Of a stretch of DNA of 64,000 nt, positions 49,205 through 59,559 are shown in pieces. The DNA lies in NCBI GenBank assembly GCA_002713365.1, contig PASR01000017.1, positions 32,628-96,627 of the forward strand, read 5' to 3'. The stretch's first letter is position 1; the number at the start of each line of letters is the position of its first letter. A program made the translations under genes and the position numbers. The notes below the pieces were generated by a model, which did no database searches, was not told the DNA's origin, and saw nothing but the letters and a program-made list of their open reading frames with translations. The DNA is from Rhodospirillaceae bacterium (lineage in GTDB: Bacteria; Pseudomonadota; Alphaproteobacteria; UBA6615).

Positions 49205-50098
49205 TTATACTGAAGCAGAGAAATCAAAACCCGTTTCTTTTACAAAAGCTTTTATTAGATGACTGGTAATAGGACCAGGTAAGCTATCTTTCGGCTGAAA
49301 GCTATCAATTTCTCTTACTGGCATAGCACATATTGCACTAGAGGTTAAAAAGCACTCATCTGCTTGTGCTACATCATACATTGTAAAATTTTGTTCTATT
49401 AATGGAATACCTAATTGATCACATAACTCAAAAACCACCTTACGCGTTACTCCTTCAAGTATATTTCCTTCGGGTGGGGTCATGACTATCCCATCACGAA
49501 CTATAAAAAAATTAGCTACAGAGTTTTCAGCTACGTTTCCATATATATCTAACATTAGAGAAAGTGAATCGCTCGAAGCTGCGTCTAGCTCTGCCAATAT
49601 TTGATTCATCTTACTCGTTACTTTAGCTCTTGCCTCAATACAAATTGGAGGATTACGACGAGTTCCAGTAACAGATAATTTTATGCCAGCTTTCTGGTTC
49701 TTAGCTATAGTCTCTACATCAACTTTACGAAAATAAATCATAATAGTAGACGGCCCCGCAGCTGATGCACTCATTGAATTAGTATCCTCCCCACGAGTAA
49801 CCCAATGCCCTACACGATACATACCCCAGCTTTCTAATCTATTTTTATTAGCTTTGAGAACATCATGTGTTAATAATTTCATCTGTTTTTGATCTAGCCC
49901 AGGATCTATTCTAACGTAACGTAAAGATCGATAGAGCCTGTCTAGATGATCGTCTAGTCTAAACATATTACCATCAAAACACGGGGTTATCTCATAAACG
50001 CCATCTCCCCATAAAAAACCACGATCAAAAGGAGAAACTCTTGCTTCAACCTCTTCTAATATTTCACCATTTAAATACATCAGTGGTTCAGATATCAT
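49205..50098 (-). CDS. Aminotransferase class IV (BCAT/DAAT-like)
   Basis: YLNGEILEEVEARVSPFDRGFLWGDGVYEITPCFDGNMFRLDDHLDRLYRS, GNVAENSVANFFIVRDG, ILEGVTRKVVFELC. Confidence 0.92.
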   Translation of the reverse strand: MISEPLMYLNGEILEEVEARVSPFDRGFLWGDGVYEITPCFDGNMFRLDDHLDRLYRSLRYVRIDPGLDQKQMKLLTHDVLKANKNRLESWGMYRVGHWVTRGEDTNSMSASAAGPSTIMIYFRKVDVETIAKNQKAGIKLSVTGTRRNPPICIEARAKVTSKMNQILAELDAASSDSLSLMLDIYGNVAENSVANFFIVRDGIVMTPPEGNILEGVTRKVVFELCDQLGIPLIEQNFTMYDVAQADECFLTSSAICAMPVREIDSFQPKDSLPGPITSHLIKAFVKETGFDFSASV

Positions 50099-50227
50099 AG
50101 CTAGTCCAATTCAAAGTTAGTTATTGACGCTTAAGACTACGACACAAAACAAAATAAATAAAACAATCTATTTAAATGCTATAAGATTATATGTTCTATT
50201 ATTAAAACCCATTAAGGAACCAAGATC

Positions 50228-51112
50228 ATGGATCGGAGCTCAAACTTTATTAACCTCTCATTAGTACTCTGGTTTACTGTGAGTTTTGCGCTTACAAATA
50301 GCATGGCTGGAATGGCTTATGAAGGAGGGGCTGACCCCCTTACTGTGGCAACTGCGCGCTTCATTGTTCCAACGTTGGTTCTAGTTTTAGCTTTAGGAAT
50401 TACAGGCTCTGGTTTAAAGCTTCCTATTGCAGACGCTTTAACGGCAATTGGACTTGGGATAATCACTGCAGTTTTTTCATATGCAATGTTAAATGCTATC
50501 GAAATTCTAGGCGTTTCACTCGCGGTGCTAATATTCTTCTTATTTCCTGTATTTACCAGCTTAATTATTGCAATGATGGGTTGGGAAAAACTAAGCGCCA
50601 TAACTGTGATTACCGCGCTTATAGCTTTTGCAGGTCTAGCTCTTACATTGGGCGTAAATGGCGAGAGTTTAAATATTGTGGGTATAATTTGCGCCCTAAT
50701 AGGAGCATTTGGCCTAGCCCTTGTTTCCTCAATCAGTAGCAGGGTTATTCGCAGCGGGGATTCTCGAAAAGTTACTTTTTACATAGTTTCTAGTGCTGCA
50801 ATTATTTTTATAATATTTAGTTTGATCCGTTTTGACCTCCACCTTCCTTCTACAACTAGCGGGTGGACCGGCGTAATTGGGACTTCTGTTTTCTATGCTT
50901 GCGGTATTATTGGATATTTTGCAGCAATATCAAAAATTGGCCCAGCAAAGGCAACGTTATATTCCTACGTCGAACCACTATTTACTATGTTAGCTGCCTA
51001 TATATTTCTCAGCGAATTACTTCTTCCACTGCAAATAGTTGGGGCAATTATAGTGGTTGGAGCTTTGACCGTTTCAGGTGTTGCTGATTTAAGAAAAAAT
51101 AAATCCTCATAA
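50228..51112 (+). CDS. DMT superfamily (EamA) transporter
   Basis: 10-TM-like profile; ILGVSLAVLIFFLFPVFTSLI and KATLYSYVEPLFTMLAAYIFLSELLLPLQIVGAIIVV repeats. Confidence 0.9.
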   Translation: MDRSSNFINLSLVLWFTVSFALTNSMAGMAYEGGADPLTVATARFIVPTLVLVLALGITGSGLKLPIADALTAIGLGIITAVFSYAMLNAIEILGVSLAVLIFFLFPVFTSLIIAMMGWEKLSAITVITALIAFAGLALTLGVNGESLNIVGIICALIGAFGLALVSSISSRVIRSGDSRKVTFYIVSSAAIIFIIFSLIRFDLHLPSTTSGWTGVIGTSVFYACGIIGYFAAISKIGPAKATLYSYVEPLFTMLAAYIFLSELLLPLQIVGAIIVVGALTVSGVADLRKNKSS

Positions 51113-51128
51113 TGCTTTTCATAAAAAA

Positions 51129-51509
51129 CTAAATATGAGCAGTAGAGGAAATTTCGACTAAAAATTCTGGCTTAACCAAATCAGCTCTTATACAATATCT
51201 CGCCGGTGGATTATTAGAAAAATATTCAGCATAAACTTCGTTCATATCTGCATAATCAGAAAGATCGGCAAGAAATATCTGATTAAAAGCAATATCGCCC
51301 AAAGAACCCCCAGCCGTTTCGACAACGCTCTTTATTGTTTCAATAACTTGACGAGTCTGAGCCTTAATATCATCTGCGCCAACTATATCACCCACTTCAT
51401 TCATAGATAAAACACCCGAGACATATACTGTATTACCCACTTTGACACCTGGTGAATATGGGGCAAGAGGAGGAGCGGATCCTGTAGGTATAATAGCTTC
51501 ATGTGACAT
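51129..51509 (-). CDS. RidA family protein (RutC-like)
   Basis: APYSPGVKVGNTVYVSGVLSM, NQIFLADLSDYADMNEVYAEYFSNNPPARYCIRADLVKPEFLVEISSTAHI. Confidence 0.92.
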   Translation of the reverse strand: MSHEAIIPTGSAPPLAPYSPGVKVGNTVYVSGVLSMNEVGDIVGADDIKAQTRQVIETIKSVVETAGGSLGDIAFNQIFLADLSDYADMNEVYAEYFSNNPPARYCIRADLVKPEFLVEISSTAHI

Positions 51510-51535
51510 TTCTAATCCTCACTATTTGTTGTATT

Positions 51536-52318
51536 TTATTTAAGGAAAACTAATAAATGGTTGTTAAACTCATTACTCATTGTACGTGAACAAGCGTGTC
51601 CCCCGTAATTCATAAGTATAAGTTTTGAGTTTGGTATTTTTGATGCAAGTTCTTCAGAAAAATAAGCAGGAGTTTGAATGTCATCCTTAGAACAAAGAAC
51701 TAATGTATCATTAGAAATTTTTTCAAGCTCACCCCTTCGGTCAAATTTTTGTACTGCTTCTATACGGCTAGTCATTATTTCGACTGGGGCTAACATGTTT
51801 TTTTGGGCTTCCTGTTGTCGTTCTAACTCATCAGAATTCTCTGTTATCCATTTAGCTGGATAGAGCATTATGCTAGTCATATCTCCATAAAGGCTTGCAC
51901 CCTGACTTTCGAGTATCGATCGCCGCACTCTCCATACTTTAGATCGATAATGATCACCAAAGGTCGTACTGGCATAAATTACTAACTTTGATATTCTATT
52001 TGGATAATCAATCGCTATCGATTGGCCAATATTTCCTCCTGTCGAATGACCGACAAAATCTACCGTTCCAACACCGAGCTCATCCAACAAAGACAATATA
52101 TCATCAACTAACTGGTCGATATCCTTCACATGCCTGTGTTCAGTTCTCCCCGTACCCCTTTGATCATAGGTTATGACCGTGTAATAACTAGAAAAAAAAT
52201 CTACTTGTTGTTTCCAATAATTGGCTGTTCCACCCATACCAGCAACAAGCAATAATGGCGGTCCACTGCCAGAAATTTCATAATAATGATCTATTCCATT
52301 CGCTTTTTTTTTGGGCAT
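51536..52318 (-). CDS. Alpha/beta hydrolase, RutD-like
   Basis: LLVAGMGGTANYWKQQVDFFSSYYTVITYDQRGTGRTE, FVGHSTGGNIGQSIAIDYP, MNYGGHACSRTMSNEFN. Confidence 0.85.
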   Translation of the reverse strand: MPKKKANGIDHYYEISGSGPPLLLVAGMGGTANYWKQQVDFFSSYYTVITYDQRGTGRTEHRHVKDIDQLVDDILSLLDELGVGTVDFVGHSTGGNIGQSIAIDYPNRISKLVIYASTTFGDHYRSKVWRVRRSILESQGASLYGDMTSIMLYPAKWITENSDELERQQEAQKNMLAPVEIMTSRIEAVQKFDRRGELEKISNDTLVLCSKDDIQTPAYFSEELASKIPNSKLILMNYGGHACSRTMSNEFNNHLLVFLK

Positions 52319-52361
52319 CCTTGATACTTTCCCCTTTTACCCGTAAGTCTGTAATAGGAGT

Positions 52362-52934
52362 TTATTTTTTGGGAGGATCAAAAGGCATTAAAGCGCCGAA
52401 AGCCTCAGCGACATCTTCTCCAAATTCTTTACTTACCCTTTCTTTTACGGAGTGAGGCATAGTGACATCATCACGTTCAACTGGCCCCGTTAGGATTGTG
52501 AGCTGAAAGGCTGTATCTTCTCCCACATTATTAAATTCACGATAAATTCCAGGAGGACAAGAAAAAACGTCCCACTTGTTTAAAGTACGCTTATGAGCAA
52601 TAGGATCACCCACTCGATATTCTATTGTGCCCTGAAGAACCATGAAGGTCTCATATGTATTGTTGTGGTCATGTAAGCATGGTCCCTGTCCTGGAGGCAT
52701 TTCTGAAATAAACATGGTACAACCATTAGCTCCTTTTATTGGAGAGTCATTACCAAAAGGACTTTTGGTATCCTCCAGGATAACCGCACTTATGGTTTGC
52801 GCAAAAAATACCTCCCAAGCCTTTTGTGGAACCCATGACAAATCATCTGCAGTAGACATAGGTTTCAAGTCTTTAAATCTTCCTATTCGTTTGTCTAATT
52901 CTTCTGCTGATGGTGTATAGATTTCGCGGCTCAT
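52362..52934 (-). CDS. Cupin domain protein
   Basis: PPGQGPCLHDHNNTYETFMVLQGTIEYRVG...KWDVFSCPPGIYREFNNVG. Confidence 0.85.
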   Translation of the reverse strand: MSREIYTPSAEELDKRIGRFKDLKPMSTADDLSWVPQKAWEVFFAQTISAVILEDTKSPFGNDSPIKGANGCTMFISEMPPGQGPCLHDHNNTYETFMVLQGTIEYRVGDPIAHKRTLNKWDVFSCPPGIYREFNNVGEDTAFQLTILTGPVERDDVTMPHSVKERVSKEFGEDVAEAFGALMPFDPPKK

Positions 52935-52994
52935 GAACTATCTCCTTATCTTATTTATTTATTCAGTTTATGTTAACTCAATAGATAGACTTGT

Positions 52995-53858
52995 CTAGGC
53001 TGGAAAATATGAGTCTAGCCAATCGCGAAGAGCCTTACGAGGACGGTCATTCCCAATCGAAAACGGAAAATGGTCAACGCCTGAAAGAAGTAAAAGATCT
53101 GTAGGCTGAGCAGCATGTGAGAATAATTGCAGAGACTGATCCGTAGGGGTAACGGAATCATCAGAAGCGTGGAATAACAATAAGGGTCTCGGAGAAATTT
53201 TACCCACAACGTCATTAGCTCTAAAATCAAACATACTCTGGGCGGTTTCTGAAGGAAATTCCATAATAACATTCTCTCCCATTTTACCTCTAAGATGTTC
53301 AGGTATGGGCACTATATCCCAGCGAGACATCTTTAGGTCAGGCTCTCCAGCTTCCCGGCGTCTTTTTCCTTCAGCTAAACTACTAGTAAACTTTTTCCAA
53401 TCATCACCTATATGCTGAAGTTGGAATTTAGTATCGCCATCTCCCCAACCACAGGAGGAAATAACAGCTGCTATTCTTTCATCCACACCACCTGCGTAAG
53501 CGGCCACAGCTGCACCAAAACTATGTCCAATAACTCCAATTCTTTTTGCATCTACACCATCTTGTGACGCCATCCATGTTACAGCATTTTTAGTGTCTTC
53601 AACTTGATCCAAACAACGAATAAGTCCTCGCTCTCCTTCACTATCACCACAACTTCGAAAGTCAAAACGAACGGCTATATACCCCCATTCACAAAACATG
53701 TTTGCCATAACTTCAGGTGTAGAGCCGTCTTTACTAGTGCCAAAACCATGTAGTATTAAAAATGCAGCTCGCTTATCACCAGGAGCCATATCCTTAGGCG
53801 TGTGCATCACACCTGCTAGCTTTAAATTATCCGACATAAAAGTGACAGATGTTTCCAT
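52995..53858 (-). CDS. Alpha/beta hydrolase
   Basis: FLILHGFGTSKDGSTPEVMANMFCEWGYIAVRFDFRSCGDSEGERG, RIGVIGHSFGAAVAAYAGG. Confidence 0.9.
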   Translation of the reverse strand: METSVTFMSDNLKLAGVMHTPKDMAPGDKRAAFLILHGFGTSKDGSTPEVMANMFCEWGYIAVRFDFRSCGDSEGERGLIRCLDQVEDTKNAVTWMASQDGVDAKRIGVIGHSFGAAVAAYAGGVDERIAAVISSCGWGDGDTKFQLQHIGDDWKKFTSSLAEGKRRREAGEPDLKMSRWDIVPIPEHLRGKMGENVIMEFPSETAQSMFDFRANDVVGKISPRPLLLFHASDDSVTPTDQSLQLFSHAAQPTDLLLLSGVDHFPFSIGNDRPRKALRDWLDSYFPA

Positions 53859-53893
53859 TTTATAAATCCCTAAGAGTTATCTTATTATTTTTA

Positions 53894-55138
53894 TTAGCAA
53901 AAATCTTTATTATATTTAGCCCCTACACGGCTTACAAATATCAAACAGAGCATACCAAGTAAGGCAAACAGAGCAACCAATAAAAAAGTGGACGTGTACG
54001 AACCAATATAAAAATATACGATAGAAAAGGTGGCAGGGCCAAATATTACCCCTCCATAGCTTGGAGCTGTAATTCCTCCAATAACTGCCCCCAATTTTCC
54101 GTCGGGTGCATAGCGTGCAGCCTCTACCTGAAAGACACCCGTCCAACCTAATGCATTAAAACCTAAAAAAAAGAAAAGAGTATAGATAATAAGCGGTTGC
54201 CAGTTTTCTGTAATAGCAGAAACTAGAACAGAACTACTGATACAGATAGCTCCCATTATTAATAAAACTAAAATACCGTGACCTAACCGATCAGCAACCC
54301 AACCCCAAAATATTCTTCCCACAGCGCCAGAGCCTTGAATTATAGCAAGAACAATGCCAGCTTCAACCAAACTGAAATTGACATCTGTAACAAGTAAAGT
54401 TACAACAAATGTCGCTAAACACAGCTGAACCGCAGCATAGAAAAAGCCGCTTATTGATAGCCATACCAGTGGCGGAGATTTTATAACTATAGTTATGGAG
54501 TCAAATATTTTACTACCAAAGCGGACCGCTGAGTTACGTTTATTATCCCATTTTTTCCTCAATGGCTGCATAATTAATATTAAAAACAGACAAGATAACG
54601 CTGCTACAACAGGCACTGCTTGCCAACCAAAGTACTGACTAATACTAGGCCCCGTTAATCCAGCTAAAACTCCACCAATAGGTACACCTGTCTGCTTAAT
54701 TGAAAATATTAAATTACGCCGTTCAACTGGTACCAATCGTAACAGTAACTCTGATGCAGCAGGGTTTGTCATTCCATAACCAAAACCAATAATTAATGAA
54801 CCAAGGGCAATTACATAGACTGATGGGATAACGGCTAAAGAAGCTCCAAATACACAAAAAGCCAAACTAGCTTGGCTAACCCTAATTGGGCCCCACCGGC
54901 GCAGTTGGAACCCAGCTATAGTAGACATTAAAGCTGCTCCCAAATAAAGCAGACTAACCTGAAAACCTACTAATTCTGGAGATATTTTAAGCCCATCTGC
55001 TACATCAGGAGCAATTGCAGCTAATGACAAACTAGTAAACGTGGCCAAAACCTGTACTGAAATGGTAACCAGTAAAATAATCCATAAACGAGAAGTAGTT
55101 CTATTTATTTCGCTAGATTCTAAATCGTTTTCATACAT
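53894..55138 (-). CDS. MFS transporter
   Basis: Hydrophobic, VERRNLIFSIKQTGVPIGGVLAGLTGPSI motif. Confidence 0.9.
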   Translation of the reverse strand: MYENDLESSEINRTTSRLWIILLVTISVQVLATFTSLSLAAIAPDVADGLKISPELVGFQVSLLYLGAALMSTIAGFQLRRWGPIRVSQASLAFCVFGASLAVIPSVYVIALGSLIIGFGYGMTNPAASELLLRLVPVERRNLIFSIKQTGVPIGGVLAGLTGPSISQYFGWQAVPVVAALSCLFLILIMQPLRKKWDNKRNSAVRFGSKIFDSITIVIKSPPLVWLSISGFFYAAVQLCLATFVVTLLVTDVNFSLVEAGIVLAIIQGSGAVGRIFWGWVADRLGHGILVLLIMGAICISSSVLVSAITENWQPLIIYTLFFFLGFNALGWTGVFQVEAARYAPDGKLGAVIGGITAPSYGGVIFGPATFSIVYFYIGSYTSTFLLVALFALLGMLCLIFVSRVGAKYNKDFC

Positions 55139-55421
55139 ATCAGTTAGTGACCAGCAAGATATTATTTAGTTAGGCTGTACCAATTAAGGTAACAACAAAT
55201 AATGTAATCTTTCATTTGTAATCTTATTTTTTTCTGCCACATTTTGTATTATAATATGTCTAGCAGTTAAACATGAATAAATTATTTATTTAGATAGTTT
55301 TTTATAAAATTGACAATATCAGTGATTCAGAGAACATTTATAAAACTAATTAAAAAACACTAAGAAAGATTTTGAAATTAAAGATCAAAGAACAGTATTC
55401 TCTGTTAGAGGTAAATAAAAA

Positions 55422-55979
55422 ATGACCCTAACTAAAGCAAACGACCCTTCCAATACAAAAACTGATAATTGGTCAAACGCGATTTATGAAATATTTATAG
55501 CTAACCAAATAAGACAAGTTGTTTACGTTCCTGATGCAGGTCACTCCGGTCTAATAAATTTATGTCATGCTGACGCAAATATAGATGATGTGGTCTTATC
55601 CTCTGAGGAAGAGGGGGTAGCACACATAGCCGGTGCCTGGCTTGGAGGAGATCGTGGAATTATGCTTATGCAATCTAGTGGTGTAGGAAACTGCGTAAAT
55701 ATGTTTTCACTAATTACATCATGTAAGATACCATTTTTAACTCTAATTACGATGCGCGGTGAGTGGGGTGAGTTCAACCCCTGGCAACTGCAAATGGGTC
55801 AGACTACACCAGAATTACTTAAATTATGCGGATTAATAGTTCACAGGGTCGACGAAATAGATCAATTAGAAGATACTCTTGATTCTGCTTTACGTATAGC
55901 TTTTGACGGTTCCCAGGGAGTTGCTGTCTTGCTCTCACAGCGTCTTATAGGTCGCAAAGATTTTATAGGTCAGAAATAA
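55422..55979 (+). CDS. Sulfopyruvate/phosphonopyruvate decarboxylase-like alpha subunit (TPP Pyr domain)
   Basis: VLSSEEEGVAHIAGAWLGGDRGIMLMQSSGVGNCVNMFSLITSCKIPFLTLITMRGE. Confidence 0.85.
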   Translation: MTLTKANDPSNTKTDNWSNAIYEIFIANQIRQVVYVPDAGHSGLINLCHADANIDDVVLSSEEEGVAHIAGAWLGGDRGIMLMQSSGVGNCVNMFSLITSCKIPFLTLITMRGEWGEFNPWQLQMGQTTPELLKLCGLIVHRVDEIDQLEDTLDSALRIAFDGSQGVAVLLSQRLIGRKDFIGQK

Positions 55980-55980
55980 A

Positions 55981-56583
55981 ATGTCACAAAATATATCTCT
56001 CGACCGCCGTGAAGTAGTTGCTAGTTTACTTAAGAACCGTAAAGACTTACTTGTGGTTTCTGGACTTGGATCAGCAACATATGACTGTGCCGCAGTTGAT
56101 GATCATCCAAATAATTTTTATCTATGGGGCGCTATGGGAGGCACGGCATCTCTAGCCTTTGGACTGGCCTTAGCACAACCTAGAAGACCAATTCTCGCAT
56201 TAACAGGTGATGGAGACATGCTAATGGGCCTAGGAGCCCTAGCTACAATAGGCACCCAAGGCCCGAAAAACCTTACTATCATAATTCTTGATAATGAAGA
56301 ATATGGTGAAACAGGATCTCAGCCAAGTGCAACAGCTCTAGGAACAAGCTTATCAAATGTTGCTCGTGCAACTTCTACTAATATTGTTGAAGACATAACT
56401 AATATGAATGAAGTCAATAATATTAGTAAACTTATGCATGAAAAAGCTGGGCCACTCTTCGTTAATATTAAGATAGCCTCAGGTAACCCCATAAAAGTTT
56501 TGCCATCACGAGACGGTCATTACCTAAGCAACCGATTTAGTGAAAGTGTTTTGAGCTACGCAAAAAACAAACAAGGGAGATAA
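55981..56583 (+). CDS. Sulfopyruvate/phosphonopyruvate decarboxylase-like beta subunit (TPP-binding domain)
   Basis: GAMGGTASLAFGLALAQPRRPILALTGDGDMLMGLGALATIGTQGPKNLTIIILDNEEYGETGSQ. Confidence 0.88.
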   Translation: MSQNISLDRREVVASLLKNRKDLLVVSGLGSATYDCAAVDDHPNNFYLWGAMGGTASLAFGLALAQPRRPILALTGDGDMLMGLGALATIGTQGPKNLTIIILDNEEYGETGSQPSATALGTSLSNVARATSTNIVEDITNMNEVNNISKLMHEKAGPLFVNIKIASGNPIKVLPSRDGHYLSNRFSESVLSYAKNKQGR

Positions 56584-56588
56584 ATATT

Positions 56589-57458
56589 ATGGAGAAAGTT
56601 GGTATTCTTGGCCTCGGACTGATTGGCCGATTAACTGCAGAACTAATTATGCCACATGGATACGAATGTTACGCAGTGGATAGGCCAAGTACTAAAGATT
56701 TTCCTGATATGGGAGGCATATTAGTTAACACTCCTCGTGAACTAGCTCAGAACTGTGACTTTTTGCTATCTGCTCTGCCCGATATAGATTCTGCACGAGA
56801 AACATTTTATGGAAATGAAGGAGTAATATCGGGAGCTCATGAAGACCTTATCATAATTGAAATGAATACTTTTCCTGTTGATATTAAAGAAGAACTCAAA
56901 AAATCAGTTGATGCAACTCCTTCTATTATAATTGATTGTCCTATTAGCGGCACTCAGCCAGTCATCCGCGCCGGTAAGGGAGTAATTATGATGAGTGGTG
57001 ATGAAACTGCTTGTAATAAAGTTAAGCCAATGCTGGAACACGTTGCTCCAAAAACCTCATACGTTGGAGAATATGGCACGGGTATAAAATTAAAACTTAT
57101 GATTAATTTTATGGTTGGCGCTAATACGGTAGCCCTAGCAGAGGGTATGCTTTTTGGAACCCAAATGGGACTAGATAATAAAACTATGCTTGATATTGTT
57201 GGCCCTAGTGCGGCCGGCTCAACAGTCTTTGGTATGCGTGCCGAAATAATAGCTGATCGAAAATGGCAACCATGTGCGGGGCCCAGTAAACTCTTGTGGA
57301 AAGATTTAGACATTGTGGAAGAACAGGCTGATACGCTTGGGCTTTCAGCTCCATTACTACGTGTATGTAATCAATACTACAAAAAAGTAGCTGCGGCAGG
57401 CAGACTTGAAGACGAATGTGCAGTAGTTTTTGAAATTCTTGAAGAAGAAATAAATTAA
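56589..57458 (+). CDS. NAD-binding beta-hydroxyacid dehydrogenase
   Basis: MEKVGILGLGLIGRLTAELIMPHGYECYAVDRP, DCPISGTQPVIRAGKGVIMMSGD. Confidence 0.9.
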   Translation: MEKVGILGLGLIGRLTAELIMPHGYECYAVDRPSTKDFPDMGGILVNTPRELAQNCDFLLSALPDIDSARETFYGNEGVISGAHEDLIIIEMNTFPVDIKEELKKSVDATPSIIIDCPISGTQPVIRAGKGVIMMSGDETACNKVKPMLEHVAPKTSYVGEYGTGIKLKLMINFMVGANTVALAEGMLFGTQMGLDNKTMLDIVGPSAAGSTVFGMRAEIIADRKWQPCAGPSKLLWKDLDIVEEQADTLGLSAPLLRVCNQYYKKVAAAGRLEDECAVVFEILEEEIN

Positions 57459-57470
57459 ACTTACTCAATA

Positions 57471-58373
57471 TTATTTAGGGAATTTAGATAGATTTTCTAT
57501 AAGAATTTCATAAATCTCTTTAGGCGTTTTATCAAGATCACTATCTGTTAAAACTTCTATTAATTCTTCAATTCGTCTACCAATCAAGCCTTGCACTTGA
57601 TAAAGAATACGGGCTCGACGTTCTTCATCTCTATTTACTTTTTCTGAACGCCAAATTCGGTGACTTTCGATAGCTTCATCTAATGCCCTAAAACTATCAA
57701 TATTATTATTTGAGGTTTGTATAACTTTGGGAATCCATTCTTCTTTAACCCCAGACTTACGAGCTGCGGTAACAGCAATATCACCAGCCATTTGTTCCGC
57801 TCCAGGTAAATCTGATTTATTAACTACATAAATATCAGCCATTTCAAGTATACCCGCTTTCATAGCCTGTATGGCGTCACCTGATTCTGGCAGAAGAACT
57901 AAAACTACGGTATCAACTAAAGAGCGAATTGAATATTCAGCTTGGCCTACACCAACTGTTTCAACAATAACTTCATCAAAATTTTTATCTTCCATAGACC
58001 ACAATATATCAGCCGTATTATCTGCTAAGCCATCGTGTGCACGTCGACTAGGAATTGAACGAATAAAAATATTTGGGTTGTCGGAGACTGTTTCCATTCT
58101 TATTCGATCACCAAGCAAAGATCCCTTAGAAACAGGGCTAGTTGGATCAATAGCAATAACTCCTATCTTTCGATCCCTTTGAACTCGTTTTGAAGCTAGG
58201 TGACTAATAAGCGTGCTTTTCCCCGCGCCAGGTGCCCCAGTAACCCCGATCCTATAGAGATTATTTATTGGTATAGACTTTTGTTCCTCAAGTGTTTCTG
58301 ATACGGAAGCATTAGCAACACGAGACAAAGCCTTACTCATCTCTCGTCGCGAATTACGCGACTTCGGATTCAT
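57471..58373 (-). CDS. meaB: MeaB/ArgK family GTPase, methylmalonyl-CoA mutase-associated chaperone
   Basis: RIGVTGAPGAGKSTLISHLASKRVQRDRKIGVIAIDPTSPVSKGSLLGDRIRM, VETVGVGQAEYSIRSLVDTVVLVLLPESGDAIQAMKAGILEMADIYVVNKSD. Confidence 0.95.
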   Translation of the reverse strand: MNPKSRNSRREMSKALSRVANASVSETLEEQKSIPINNLYRIGVTGAPGAGKSTLISHLASKRVQRDRKIGVIAIDPTSPVSKGSLLGDRIRMETVSDNPNIFIRSIPSRRAHDGLADNTADILWSMEDKNFDEVIVETVGVGQAEYSIRSLVDTVVLVLLPESGDAIQAMKAGILEMADIYVVNKSDLPGAEQMAGDIAVTAARKSGVKEEWIPKVIQTSNNNIDSFRALDEAIESHRIWRSEKVNRDEERRARILYQVQGLIGRRIEELIEVLTDSDLDKTPKEIYEILIENLSKFPK

Positions 58374-59512
58374 TTTTTTTCTACCTTAATTATTTCAGTT
58401 AATATTTCACTATTGTGTTCTCCAAGCATTGGCGGAGGAGCATAGCTTGTTTCTTGACCAACAAATTTAATGGGACTGCCGAGAACTCGCAAAGGTCCAT
58501 CAGGGGTCGGTATGATGGCTATCATTTCACGAGTAGCGACAATATCGCCTTCAATCGCTTCTTCTAAAGTTTCTATGCCTGAAATGACAATACCCTCGCC
58601 ACCCAAGAGCTCTACCCATGATAATGTATTCTGTGTTTTCATTAATTTAGCGGTCTCAGAAATAACTTCATTTCTATTTTTAGAGCGTGCTGCCATAGTA
58701 GAAAACTTGGGATCATCAATACGTTCATGCCACCCAACCAACTCACAAAATCGTCGCCAAAATTTATCGGTGCTAATAAATAAAACTGCAAAACCATCTT
58801 TAGTAGAAAAAACCTGAGCTGGCACCATATGAGGATGCCCACTATTAGCTATACGTTTTGGCTTAATACCATGATTAAGGTAAGCAGCTGCTAAATAATT
58901 TAACTGCATAAGCATTGTATCAAATAATGATACATCTACCTGTCCCCCTTTACCTTCCACTATTTTAGCAAGTAGACCAACAGCTCCCATAATTCCGGTA
59001 GAATTATCAACAGCTGAGTAACCGGCTTTTGTTGGTACTTCTCCTGGGTTACCCGTTAAAGCCATGACTCCGGTTAATGCCTGTACTATGTAATCATAAG
59101 CTGGTTTATCAGCATACGGACCCTTAAGACCAAATCCGGTTAAAGCCACACAAACAATTTTTTTATTATAAATTTTTAGTGATTCATAATTAAGTCCATA
59201 TTTATTGATTGTCTGAGGCCGTAGATTTGTAATCAATCCATGTGAAGATTTGGCTAAATGAGCTAACTGATCTCGTCCATTTTTCGTTTTCAAATCAAGA
59301 ACAATTCCTCGCTTATTACGATTAATACTACTAAAATAATCATTATATGGCCCAGTGAAATTAGCAGTGATATTCCTTGCCATATCACCATTTGGCGGCT
59401 CAATCTTAATTACGTCTGCGCCCAGATCTGCTAAAATCATGCTACAAAACGGTCCCGCAAGAACGTGGCCAACCTCAAGTATGCGTATACCTGCCAAAGG
59501 ACCATTAGTCAC
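58370..59512 (-). CDS. CaiB/BaiF family CoA transferase
   Basis: GPLAGIRILEVGHVLAGPFCSMILADLGADVIKIEPP, YDYIVQALTGVMALTGNPG; ATGA overlap with meaB. Confidence 0.94.
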   Translation of the reverse strand: MTNGPLAGIRILEVGHVLAGPFCSMILADLGADVIKIEPPNGDMARNITANFTGPYNDYFSSINRNKRGIVLDLKTKNGRDQLAHLAKSSHGLITNLRPQTINKYGLNYESLKIYNKKIVCVALTGFGLKGPYADKPAYDYIVQALTGVMALTGNPGEVPTKAGYSAVDNSTGIMGAVGLLAKIVEGKGGQVDVSLFDTMLMQLNYLAAAYLNHGIKPKRIANSGHPHMVPAQVFSTKDGFAVLFISTDKFWRRFCELVGWHERIDDPKFSTMAARSKNRNEVISETAKLMKTQNTLSWVELLGGEGIVISGIETLEEAIEGDIVATREMIAIIPTPDGPLRVLGSPIKFVGQETSYAPPPMLGEHNSEILTEIIKVEKK

Positions 59513-59559
59513 ACTGTCAGTTCCTGATCAATAGCTAATAATACATCATCAATAGTCAT

